A DNA stretch of 7,705 nucleotides from an uncultured Muribaculaceae bacterium (GTDB lineage Bacteria > Bacteroidota > Bacteroidia > Bacteroidales > Muribaculaceae), in the NCBI GenBank assembly GCA_947177435.1, contig CAMWUM010000084.1, positions 1 to 7,705 on the forward strand, written 5' to 3'. The position numbers and the translations under genes were made by a program. The notes under the pieces were generated by a model. That model had not been told where the DNA came from, did no database searches, and saw only the letters and a program-made list of their open reading frames with translations. Below are positions 1 through 6,251 of this stretch, one piece after another; positions within the stretch are counted from its first letter, which is position 1; each line of letters begins with the position of its first letter.

Positions 1-24
1 TTTTCGCAGATTGGCGGCTAAGGC

Positions 25-58
25 GCAAAATATTTGAAAAAGCAGTGCAAATATTGGC
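25..58. repeat. Two near-palindromic A/T boxes upstream of the protease promoter
   Basis: GCAAAATATTTG (25-36) and GCAAATATTGGC (47-58) are similar, each close to dyad-symmetric around ATATT, and start 22 bp apart, about two helical turns. They lie just upstream of the promoter at 67-97, at roughly -73 and -51 from the expected transcription start, where an activator often binds. Seen: the repeats and spacing. Inferred: an operator role. A/T-rich intergenic DNA makes such boxes easy to get by chance. Nothing else was recognised in positions 1-60. Confidence 0.3.
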
Positions 59-66
59 CTAAAAGT

Positions 67-97
67 TATGAGTTGTCAGTTTTTTTTACTAACTTTG
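67..97 (+). promoter_or_regulatory. Bacteroidota-type promoter of the protease-fimbrillin unit
   Basis: TAACTTTG at 90-97 is a perfect match to the TAnnTTTG -7 box of the Bacteroidota primary sigma factor. The -33 TTTG element is weak: TTATG at 66-70 is at the right spacing of about 19 nt, and the better TTG at 73-75 is too close (14 nt). Transcription would start near 101-105, leaving a leader of about 90-110 nt. A poor -33 box fits a promoter that needs an activator, which is inferred. Confidence 0.7.
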
Positions 98-100
98 CAT

Positions 101-154
101 ATAATGTGCGGCAGACCGGCATGCGCCACCCTAAGACAGACCGCCGCGCATCAT
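101..154 (+). promoter_or_regulatory. Possible 5'-terminal hairpin in the protease mRNA leader
   Basis: Positions 101-112 can pair with 143-154. Ten Watson-Crick pairs and one G-U wobble (107/148) are broken by one mismatch (103/152). The enclosed segment can form a small inner stem (118-120 with 125-127). The outer stem begins almost exactly where transcription should start, so the mRNA would open with a hairpin followed by an unstructured A/U-rich stretch (about 155-185) before the start codon. This could stabilise the transcript or regulate it. No known riboswitch class was recognised. CAGACCG occurs twice in the loop (112-118, 137-143). Confidence 0.4.
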
Positions 155-191
155 TCAGTTTTAATTTAAATTATTTTACCCCATAACGTAC

Positions 192-1856
192 ATGTCTATG
201 CAAATGACAGCTATGAAGAAATCAATATCCGTGTTGCTGCTCAGCGCCATCGTAGGCTCTTCTGCCGCCTGGGCCGAGCATGTGGGCCAGGACCGCGCGG
301 CGCAGATAGCCGCCAACTACGTGTCCGCCCAGTCCGGCGCCGCATCGGGCCTGTCGGCCTCCGGCGTCGAAGCGCTCAACGACAACCTCTACCTGGTGAG
401 CTTCGCTCCCAAAGGATGGGCAATCGTCAGCTCTGACGACAACGCCGAGCCCATCATCGCCTACTCGACCACCGGCTCGCTCAGCGCCAGCCGCCTGCCC
501 GACAACATGCGCCACATGGTCGGCGAGGCATCGGCTTCGGTCAAAATCGACGCCGCAAACGGTAACGCCAACCGCCGCTGGACCCAGATCGAGCGCAAGC
601 AGTTCTCCCGCGCCGGCGAGCCCGTCAAGCCTCTCATCCAGGTCAACTGGAACCAGTCAGACCCCTGGAACAAGTATTGCCCCGGCTCAGGCTCGAGCAA
701 GGCAATCGTAGGCTGCGTGGCAGTGGCCATGGCCCAGGCTATGAGCGTGCAGCAGTACCCCATGAAGCCTATGGGCCAGGTGACCTACGCCCCTGCCGGC
801 TACGGCCAGGTGAGCATCGACTACGACAAGGAAGCCAACTACGACTGGGACGCTCTCACCAAGCCCTCGGCCGCAAAGCATAAGGACGAGGCTGCCCGCC
901 TGATGTACCACACCGGCGTCAGCGTGCGCATGAACTACGGCTCCGAGGGCTCGGGCATCCCCTCCAACGAGGTGTACCGCATCACCAACGCCCTGTCGAC
1001 CAACTTCGGATACCCCAACGTAGCCTACTACGCCCGCGACAGCTACCGAGGCGACTGGGAGCAGCTCCTGCTCAATGAGCTCGTGGCTGGCCACGCACTC
1101 GTGTACAACGCCATCGACACCAAGGGCGGCTACGGCCACTCGTTCAACGTCGACGGCTATGACGGCCTCCTCTACCACGTCAACTGGGGCTGGGGCGGCT
1201 ACGGCGACGGATACTTCAACATCAACGCCCTCAAGGACTCGCAGATGGGCATGAACTATGACTCAAACCACTACGCCGTCACCGGCATCGGCGCCGTCAA
1301 CTCTCCCCTCCAGGGCCTGTACATCTCCGACTCGGAAGTCGAGGAGGACACCCCCGTGGGCAGCGCCATCGCAGCGGTACTCGTCAATGGCCAGCTCCCC
1401 ACCTCGGACATGAAGATCGAAGTCACCGGCGAATACAATAGCCAGGACAACAGTTTCAAGGACATCCCCTTTGAGTACAAAAACGGCGTGCTCTACACCA
1501 CCCGCTCGCTCAGCGCCAGCGAAGGCACGATCTACGTGCGCGTCAAGGCCACGATGAAGGGCGACAACGGCAAGGAAGTCAACCTCATCCAAGGCTTCAA
1601 CATCGCCGTCACCGCTCCCCAGCCCATCGAGCGCCGCACGTCGCTCAGCTACGACCGACTCTCTAAGAAATTCACCCTCAAGTGCAAGTTTGGCGCCACA
1701 TACACCGTCACCAACTCGCAGGGTGCAGTCGTCGCCAACGGCACGCTCGACTCTGAGCCCACCGTTGAGTTCAGCCGCGACCAGCTCACCGCCGGCAACA
1801 ACACCATTGAGGTAAAGTGCAACGGCAAGAGCAAGCAGTTTACCATCTCGCTCTAA
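192..1856 (+). CDS. Secreted C10-family cysteine protease (streptopain/SpeB type) zymogen
   Basis: This is a papain-fold endopeptidase precursor of MEROPS family C10. A signal peptide (MKKSISVLLL onward) ends at AWA, about residue 28. Residues about 29-145 resemble the Spi/I69-type inhibitory propeptide, including the GWAIVSSDD stretch. The catalytic domain spans about 146-370: nucleophile C175 in GCVAVAMAQ, H316 in GYGHSFNVDGY, and HVNWGWGGYGDGYF (329-342), matching the SpeB Cys/His/Trp regions. Residues about 372-475 look like a beta-sandwich. The last 75 residues are a second beta domain resembling DUF3244 or a type IX secretion tail. The start could be 192 or the in-frame ATG at 213; 213 gives the cleaner signal peptide. 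No Shine-Dalgarno is visible. The fimbrillin-like gene follows after 28 nt. Substrate is unknown; host-protein degradation, self-activation or pilin processing are all possible. The family call is firm. Confidence 0.93.
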   Translation: MSMQMTAMKKSISVLLLSAIVGSSAAWAEHVGQDRAAQIAANYVSAQSGAASGLSASGVEALNDNLYLVSFAPKGWAIVSSDDNAEPIIAYSTTGSLSASRLPDNMRHMVGEASASVKIDAANGNANRRWTQIERKQFSRAGEPVKPLIQVNWNQSDPWNKYCPGSGSSKAIVGCVAVAMAQAMSVQQYPMKPMGQVTYAPAGYGQVSIDYDKEANYDWDALTKPSAAKHKDEAARLMYHTGVSVRMNYGSEGSGIPSNEVYRITNALSTNFGYPNVAYYARDSYRGDWEQLLLNELVAGHALVYNAIDTKGGYGHSFNVDGYDGLLYHVNWGWGGYGDGYFNINALKDSQMGMNYDSNHYAVTGIGAVNSPLQGLYISDSEVEEDTPVGSAIAAVLVNGQLPTSDMKIEVTGEYNSQDNSFKDIPFEYKNGVLYTTRSLSASEGTIYVRVKATMKGDNGKEVNLIQGFNIAVTAPQPIERRTSLSYDRLSKKFTLKCKFGATYTVTNSQGAVVANGTLDSEPTVEFSRDQLTAGNNTIEVKCNGKSKQFTISL

Positions 1857-1869
1857 GGTCTAACAATTT
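1857..1869 (+). repeat. Leader motif GGTCTAACAATTT, copy 1
   Basis: This 13-nt sequence sits in the short gap before the fimbrillin-like gene, ending 15 nt before its ATG. An identical copy lies at 6223-6235, ending 16 nt before the hemD GTG. The equal placement suggests a translation-initiation context in a genome without Shine-Dalgarno sites. A chance match of this length somewhere in the window is not excluded. Confidence 0.3.
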
Positions 1870-1884
1870 AATACGCAGATTACA

Positions 1885-3024
1885 ATGAAAAAGATATATT
1901 TCTCGCTGCTTGCCATCGCAACCCTGACAGCGTGCAGCTCGTGCGAAAAGAAGGACGAGCCTACCCCCACCCCCGGCGGCACTGACACCCCCGACGCAGT
2001 GGAGGTGACCATCTCCACCGCCAACATCGAGACCAAGGCCGCACAGCTCGAGTTCAAGGCCAACGACGCCATGAACATCTTCCCCAAGGTCAACAATCAG
2101 ACCACTTCGGCCAACATCGTCGACGGCGTAAAGGCTACCTTCGACGGCAACAAGTGGACCATGACCCCCGCGGTCAAGATCAACGAGACGCAAAAGAACG
2201 CTTTCATGTACGCCGTGTCGCCCTATGACGCTTCGTACACTGAGCTTACCAAGATACCCGTCGACCTCAACAAGCAGGTTGACCTCATGTACTCCGGCTC
2301 ATACGTGCCCGCGTCTCTCACCTCGCCCGCCGTCAAGCTCAACATGAAGCACGCTCTCTCGCTCATGACCCTCAACATCGTGCCCGTCAACTACACCGGA
2401 GCCGGCTCAGTCAAGGAGTTCAAGCTCGACGACGTGTGCATCGCAGGCACCCTCGACGCATCCACCGGCAAGCTCACCAAGGGCGCCGACAAGGGCGCGG
2501 TGACCGCCGCTGTCAATAAGACCGTCAGCCAAGGCGGATGGCGCAGCGATCTCCCCGGCATCTGGACCATGCCCTTCAACACCAAGATTGACTCCGAGAA
2601 GGCTAAGTTCAGCGCCACCATCGACGGCAAGACCTACCAGCTCGAGGTGCCCGAAGTCGAGATGAAGCAAGGCTACCAGTACATCTTCCGTCTCGTCCTC
2701 ACCGACAACGGCCTCGAATTCGACCCCTCTAAGACCGAAACCATCTCGCTCAACGTCACCGACGACGCAGAGCAAAGCTTCGAGGGCTACGGCAAGGTCA
2801 CCGTCAAGACCTCCGGTTCTGCCATGCTCACCCCGTCGTTCAGCGGCGACATGGTGTTCGGCACCGTCAACACCCCCGGCAAGACCATGCCCTACTCTCC
2901 CGCCAAGGAAATCGACGGCCTCAGCTCGGGCCAGACCGTGGTCGTAGAGTCGTGGAACTCCACCGGCTTCACCTTCGAAACCCTCGAGGGCGTCGGCACC
3001 ATCGACCTCAGCCAGTACGAATAA
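1885..3024 (+). CDS. Fimbrillin-like (Mfa-like) surface lipoprotein
   Basis: This is a predicted lipoprotein of the fimbrillin/Mfa-like superfamily, the pilin and adhesin fold of Bacteroidales type V pili. The N-terminus has a lipobox LTAC with the acylated cysteine at residue 17. KKDE follows at residues 22-25, resembling the charged export signal that sends Bacteroidota lipoproteins to the cell surface. A Pro/Thr/Gly linker follows. The body shows family landmarks: FKANDAMNIF (about 57-66), an AVSPYDASYTEL stretch, a DLMYSGS segment, and the LNMKHALSLMTLNI strand before a G-S-V-KEFKL segment. The usual fold seems to end near GYQYIFRLVLTDNGLEF. About 85 further residues, ending GTIDLSQYE, are not part of the usual pattern. 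It probably shares a transcript with the upstream C10 protease. Whether it is a pilus subunit, tip protein or monomeric adhesin cannot be told. Confidence 0.82.
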   Translation: MKKIYFSLLAIATLTACSSCEKKDEPTPTPGGTDTPDAVEVTISTANIETKAAQLEFKANDAMNIFPKVNNQTTSANIVDGVKATFDGNKWTMTPAVKINETQKNAFMYAVSPYDASYTELTKIPVDLNKQVDLMYSGSYVPASLTSPAVKLNMKHALSLMTLNIVPVNYTGAGSVKEFKLDDVCIAGTLDASTGKLTKGADKGAVTAAVNKTVSQGGWRSDLPGIWTMPFNTKIDSEKAKFSATIDGKTYQLEVPEVEMKQGYQYIFRLVLTDNGLEFDPSKTETISLNVTDDAEQSFEGYGKVTVKTSGSAMLTPSFSGDMVFGTVNTPGKTMPYSPAKEIDGLSSGQTVVVESWNSTGFTFETLEGVGTIDLSQYE

Positions 3025-3044
3025 CATAAACCAATCATAATGCC

Positions 3045-3080
3045 CAAGGCTCGGCCCCAAAAGGCCGGGCCTTGATTGTT
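3045..3080 (+). terminator. Rho-independent-type terminator after the fimbrillin-like gene
   Basis: Positions 3045-3056 pair with 3063-3074 over 12 positions, with one T-G wobble (3051/3068) and a CCAAAA loop, followed by the T-rich ATTGTT. It lies about 20 nt after the stop codon, ends the surface module and insulates rbfA. A second smaller hairpin (3088-3094 with 3098-3104, loop TGA) follows before the next promoter. Confidence 0.8.
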
Positions 3081-3116
3081 CAGGGCCGTAAGCCTGAGGC
3101 TTGCGAAAACCGCACC

Positions 3117-3147
3117 TTGATTTTTCCGACATTTTTTCGTAACTTTG
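3117..3147 (+). promoter_or_regulatory. Bacteroidota-type promoter of the rbfA operon
   Basis: TAACTTTG at 3140-3147 matches TAnnTTTG exactly. A TTG at 3117-3119, 20 nt upstream, serves as the -33 element. Transcription would begin about 3152, giving a leader of about 43 nt before rbfA. It probably also drives the permease, LOG and DUF4271 genes, since no promoter of this type is visible between them. Confidence 0.75.
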
Positions 3148-3194
3148 CGCCAGTTATTTACGTTATAATGGTAAGTAACTAAAATATCTCAATA

Positions 3195-3533
3195 ATGGAA
3201 TCAACAAGACAAGCAAAAATAGCCCGCCTGCTCCAGAAGGAGCTCAGCGAAATTTTCCGCCAGCAGACTGCCGCCACTCGCGGCACAATCGTGTCAGTCA
3301 GCGCCGTGCGCGTATCGCCCGACCTGTCGGTGGCCAAGGCATACCTTTCGATCTTCCCCTCGGACAAGGCAGCCGAAATCATCGCCAACATCAACGCCAG
3401 CACCCAGACAATTCGCTACGAACTGGCCCAGCGCGTGCGCTACCAGCTGCGCAAGACTCCCGAACTGGCCTTCTACATCGACGACTCGCTGGACTACATC
3501 GAAAACATCGACAACCTCCTCAAGGAAAATTGA
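3195..3533 (+). CDS. rbfA: Ribosome-binding factor A
   Basis: RbfA is a small KH-fold cytoplasmic protein that binds the 30S subunit and helps late 16S rRNA 5'-end maturation and cold adaptation. The 112 residues match the usual family length. Visible landmarks are the N-terminal RQAKIARLLQKELSEI helix, the VSAVRVSPDLSVAKAYLSIF strand region, and the C-terminal RYQLRKTPELAFYIDDSLDY signature followed by an acidic helix. The ATG at 3195 is preceded by an A/T-rich region (AAAATATCTCAATA) with no Shine-Dalgarno. It is the first gene after its own promoter, and a permease follows, an arrangement I recall from other Bacteroidales. Nothing is truncated. Confidence 0.93.
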   Translation: MESTRQAKIARLLQKELSEIFRQQTAATRGTIVSVSAVRVSPDLSVAKAYLSIFPSDKAAEIIANINASTQTIRYELAQRVRYQLRKTPELAFYIDDSLDYIENIDNLLKEN

Positions 3534-3590
3534 GAATGGAGAATTGAAAATTCTCTCATTACTAATTACTAATTGATAATTACTAATTGA
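3532..3590 (+). repeat. A/T-rich intergenic repeat with hairpin between rbfA and the permease
   Basis: Overlapping repeats GAGAATGGA (3532-3540) and GAGAATTGA (3539-3547) run into a perfect 7-bp hairpin (3539-3545 with 3549-3555, loop GAA). Then come three copies of the ATTACTAATT unit (3558-3567, 3565-3574, 3579-3588), the first two overlapping and the third preceded by GATA. The composition is sharply unlike the flanking GC-rich genes. Similar low-complexity AATTGATAATT-type elements occur between genes in many Bacteroidales genomes. The unit starts at the rbfA stop codon and reaches the permease start. Confidence 0.7.
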
Positions 3591-4792
3591 CTCTCGCCTG
3601 GTCCATCGCCTGGCGTTACCTCTTCTCGAAAAAGAGCCATAGCGCCGTCAACATAATCTCGATCGTATCGGTTGCCGGCGTGGCCATCGCCACGGCGGCC
3701 ATCGTCATTGTGCTGTCGGTGTTCAACGGCTTCACGGCCCTAACCGAGCAGCAGCTCACCGACATCGACCCCGACGCCAAGGCGCTCCCTGCAGGCGGAA
3801 AGACCATTGCCAACGGCGACTCGCTGGCCCGTACGCTGGCCGCCCTGCCGGGCGTGGCTGCCGCCGTGCCTGTCGTGGAGGAGCGCGGACTGATGGTGTG
3901 CGGCGGCCAGCAGATGCCGGTGGTGTTCAAGGGCATACCCGACGACTACGGCGAGGCCGTGCGCCTCGACAGCACCATCATCGACGGCGCCGCCGTCAAC
4001 GAGTGGCAGGGCCAGCCCGCAATGACGCTCAGCGCCGGCGTGGCAGTGAGCACAGGCGCCAGGCCAGGCTCGATGGTTGACCTGTACGTGCCGCGCCGCG
4101 TGGGCCGCATCAACCCGGCCAATCCCTCGGCGTCGTTCCGAGGCGAGCGGCTGCTGGCCACCGCCGTATCGCGCGTCAACCATCCCGACTACGACAACGA
4201 CCGCGTCTACATCCCCCTCGCCTCAGCCCGCCAGATGCTTGACTACGACACCGAAGCCACGGCAATCGAGATTGCGTTCGAGCCCGGCGCCGACCGCCAG
4301 GACGTCATCCGCGCGGTGGCAGCCGCAGCCGGCGACGGCGTGAAGGTCATGTCGCGCATGCAGCTGCAGGAGTACGCCTTCCGCATGATTGCCATCGAAA
4401 AGTGGGTGACGTTCATGATGCTGGCGTTTATCCTGGTGATTGCCTCGTTCAACATCATCTCCACCCTCTCGCTCCTCGTCATCGAGAAGCGCAGCAACAT
4501 GCAGACCCTCTCAGCCCTCGGCGCCAGCCGCTCGCTCGCCACCCGCATATTCATCTGCGAGGGCGTGCTCATCAGCACGTTCGGCGGCATCCTGGGCATC
4601 ATCCTGGGCTCCGCGCTGGCTCTGGCCCAGCAGTGGGGCCACTTCATACGCCTGGCCGGCGACCCCACGCAGCTGACTACCCCCTACTACCCCTGCCAGC
4701 TGCGCCCCCTCGACCTCCTGGCCGTCCTGGCCCTCGTCGCCGTCGTGGCCCTCGCCTCCTCCCAATCCACCCGCCTCTTCTCCAAAAAATAA
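3587..4792 (+). CDS. LolC/LolE-type ABC transporter permease (FtsX fold)
   Basis: This inner-membrane permease subunit belongs to the MacB/LolCE/FtsX superfamily, whose Lol members extract lipoproteins for delivery to the outer membrane. It has the family layout: cytoplasmic N-terminal helix with WRYLFSKKSHSAVNIIS, TM1 about 22-45, a periplasmic domain about 50-265, then three TMs (about 271-298, 321-347, 374-392). After TM2 comes the coupling segment EKRSNMQTLSALGAS. The length of 401 is normal. The start is taken as TTG at 3587, because no ATG or GTG lies close before the conserved N-terminus; that TTG falls inside the A/T repeat. No ATPase partner is in the window, so LolD would be encoded elsewhere or the two Lol permeases form a homodimer. 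Lipoprotein transport is an inference from the family. Confidence 0.88.
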   Translation: MTLAWSIAWRYLFSKKSHSAVNIISIVSVAGVAIATAAIVIVLSVFNGFTALTEQQLTDIDPDAKALPAGGKTIANGDSLARTLAALPGVAAAVPVVEERGLMVCGGQQMPVVFKGIPDDYGEAVRLDSTIIDGAAVNEWQGQPAMTLSAGVAVSTGARPGSMVDLYVPRRVGRINPANPSASFRGERLLATAVSRVNHPDYDNDRVYIPLASARQMLDYDTEATAIEIAFEPGADRQDVIRAVAAAAGDGVKVMSRMQLQEYAFRMIAIEKWVTFMMLAFILVIASFNIISTLSLLVIEKRSNMQTLSALGASRSLATRIFICEGVLISTFGGILGIILGSALALAQQWGHFIRLAGDPTQLTTPYYPCQLRPLDLLAVLALVAVVALASSQSTRLFSKK

Positions 4793-4810
4793 TCCCAAAG
4801 AAATAATCCT

Positions 4811-5350
4811 ATGCAAAAAGGCATCACTGTATATTGCGCGTCGAGCCGGGAGATTGCCCCGGCCTACTTTGAGGCTGCGCGCATGCTCGGCGCCGAAATT
4901 GCCCGCGCGGGGCTGCCTGTCGTCAATGGCGGCGGCCGCATGGGCCTGATGGCGGCTGTCACTGACGGCGCGCTCGACGCCGGCGGCACGGCCATCGGCG
5001 TCATCCCGCAGTTCATGGCCGACGCGGGGCGCAACTACGACCGTCTCACTGAGACCATCGTCACCGACGGAATGCACTCGCGCAAACAGACGCTGGCCGA
5101 CCTGTCGGTGGGCGCCGTGGCCCTCCCAGGCGGCATCGGCACTCTCGACGAACTGGCCGAAATCATCACCTGGCGCAAGCTCGGCCTCTACGACCGCCCG
5201 GTGGTAATCCTCAACATCAACGGCTTCTACGACGGCCTCCTCGCTTGGCTCGACCGCGCACAGGCCGAGGGCTTCATCGACCCCGCGGCCGCATGGCTCG
5301 TAGCCTCCACTCCGGCCCAGGCCGTAGAAATGATCGTCAATGCCCGCTGA
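4811..5350 (+). CDS. LOG-family nucleotide phosphoribohydrolase (TIGR00730)
   Basis: This Rossmann-like cytoplasmic enzyme is of the LOG (lonely guy) family, often misannotated as lysine decarboxylase. Characterised members hydrolyse cytokinin riboside monophosphates or AMP to free base plus ribose 5-phosphate. Seen: an N-terminal strand ITVYCASS (5-12), NGGGRMGLM (39-47), R91-K92 in HSRKQTL, and the catalytic signature PGGIGTLDE (106-114) with E114. The 179 residues are typical. It follows the permease after 18 nt and overlaps the next gene by 11 nt, so it looks translationally linked to the DUF4271 gene. The bacterial substrate is unknown; nucleotide salvage or clearance is inferred. Confidence 0.92.
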   Translation: MQKGITVYCASSREIAPAYFEAARMLGAEIARAGLPVVNGGGRMGLMAAVTDGALDAGGTAIGVIPQFMADAGRNYDRLTETIVTDGMHSRKQTLADLSVGAVALPGGIGTLDELAEIITWRKLGLYDRPVVILNINGFYDGLLAWLDRAQAEGFIDPAAAWLVASTPAQAVEMIVNAR

Positions 5351-6209
5351 CTCGCTGCTGATAGGACCCCTGCCCGGCGCCGACTCCATCGCTTTCTCGG
5401 CCAATCTCGACTCGGCACTCGCCGCTCCGCCTACGACTTACGAGGCAGTGGAGACAGTCGTCGTGGCCGCCGAGCCTGAGCCCGATCCGTGGCTCTCGGG
5501 CATGGAGGGCGAGGAGCGCACGGTGCCCATAGGCGCCGACTCGGGCATCCTCAGCCTCGTCACGGGCCTGCTGCTGATGATGCTGCTGATCGTGCGCCGC
5601 TGCCGCAAGCTGTTCGGGGCCTTGTGGCAGGAGCTGCTGGGCATGCGCCGCCGCGCCAACGCCTTCGACGACCGCACCACCAGCGAGTCGAGCGCCCTCA
5701 CGCTCATGGCCGTGCAGTGGAGCGTGTGCGCCGGCATACTCCTGTACAGCGCCGTGGCCCTGGGCGGGGCCGCCAGCATCGCCTCCATCTTCGGCGCCGA
5801 CGCTCCGGCGCCACCCGAGCCCAGGGCGCCGTTCGTGGCCACGGCCATGCTCATAGGCCTCGCCATGGCCTACTACGCGGCCCAGTTGGCCACGTACTGG
5901 CTGCTGGGCTACGTCTTCGCCGACCCGGCCGGCAGGAGGCTCTACGTGCAGGGATTCACGGCCTCGCAGTCGCTGCTGGGCTTCGCCCTGCTGGTGCCGG
6001 CGCTGGTGGCCATATTCTACCAGGGAGCCGCCCCGGCGATGACGCTGGCGGCCGCCGTACTGTACGTTTTGGCCCGAATTATCTTCATTATTAAAGGATT
6101 TAGGATTTTTTACCGCAATTTTGGCTCTTTGCTTTATTTTATTTTGTATCTTTGCGCCGTGGAAATATTGCCGCTCATTTTCGTCTACAGATTGGCATCC
6201 AAAATCTGA
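5340..6209 (+). CDS. DUF4271 integral membrane protein
   Basis: Function is unknown. The family is recognised from its C-terminal signature KGFRIFYRN...YFILYLCAVEILPLIFVY (about 252-283) and from its place immediately upstream of hemD. Predicted TM segments are about 69-86, 118-140, 164-185, 208-227, 231-250 and 263-284. The N-terminal 65 residues are acidic, low-complexity and poorly conserved-looking. The ATG at 5340 overlaps the LOG gene's end by 11 nt. Codon use changes abruptly: from about 6065 to the stop the gene becomes strongly A/T-rich, unlike its GC-rich first 720 bases, and this section holds the putative hemD promoter. Confidence 0.85.
   Translation: MPADSLLIGPLPGADSIAFSANLDSALAAPPTTYEAVETVVVAAEPEPDPWLSGMEGEERTVPIGADSGILSLVTGLLLMMLLIVRRCRKLFGALWQELLGMRRRANAFDDRTTSESSALTLMAVQWSVCAGILLYSAVALGGAASIASIFGADAPAPPEPRAPFVATAMLIGLAMAYYAAQLATYWLLGYVFADPAGRRLYVQGFTASQSLLGFALLVPALVAIFYQGAAPAMTLAAAVLYVLARIIFIIKGFRIFYRNFGSLLYFILYLCAVEILPLIFVYRLASKI
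6120..6154 (+). promoter_or_regulatory. Promoter for hemD-rnpA-yidD inside the DUF4271 coding region
   Basis: TATCTTTG at 6147-6154 is an exact TAnnTTTG box in a local A/T-rich stretch. Candidate -33 elements are TTTG at 6120-6123 (23 nt spacing, slightly long) and TTTG at 6128-6131 (15 nt, short). Transcription would start about 6160, leaving a leader of about 90 nt. The box is read in frame as part of the Leu-Tyr-Leu-Cys codons of DUF4271. Confidence 0.6.
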
Positions 6210-6222
6210 CAGACGCACATAT

Positions 6223-6235
6223 GGTCTAACAATTT
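6223..6235 (+). repeat. Leader motif GGTCTAACAATTT, copy 2
   Basis: Identical to 1857-1869 and placed almost equally far from a start codon (the hemD GTG at 6252). The 42-nt gap between DUF4271 and hemD holds nothing else recognisable. It may be a translation-initiation or leader element; coincidence is possible. Confidence 0.3.
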
Positions 6236-6251
6236 TTGCATAACCAAAGCA

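Noticed and set aside
475..1520. Shared CTCGCTCAGCGCCAGC segments within the protease gene
   Set aside because: Both encode Ser-Leu-Ser-Ala-Ser with the same preferred codons; this is codon bias in a short peptide, not a mobile or regulatory repeat.
1885..3024. The lipoprotein as a Spi/staphostatin-like inhibitor of the C10 protease
   Set aside because: Known inhibitors of this kind are small, about 100-150 residues, and resemble the propeptide. This protein is 379 residues with fimbrillin landmarks and no visible similarity to the propeptide.
2407..3132. Reverse-strand ORF of 241 codons
   Set aside because: It is antisense to the fimbrillin-like gene and runs through the terminator; Gly/Val/Glu-rich composition, no family match.
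3558..3590. ATTACTAATT units as a CRISPR array
   Set aside because: Units are about 10 bp, overlapping and without unique spacers, and no cas genes are present.
4402..4806. Forward ORF overlapping the permease in another frame
   Set aside because: The product is Pro/Arg/His-rich and wholly inside the well-supported permease gene.
4511..5404. Reverse-strand ORF of 297 codons
   Set aside because: It is the codon shadow of the permease, LOG and DUF4271 genes, with no recognisable motif.
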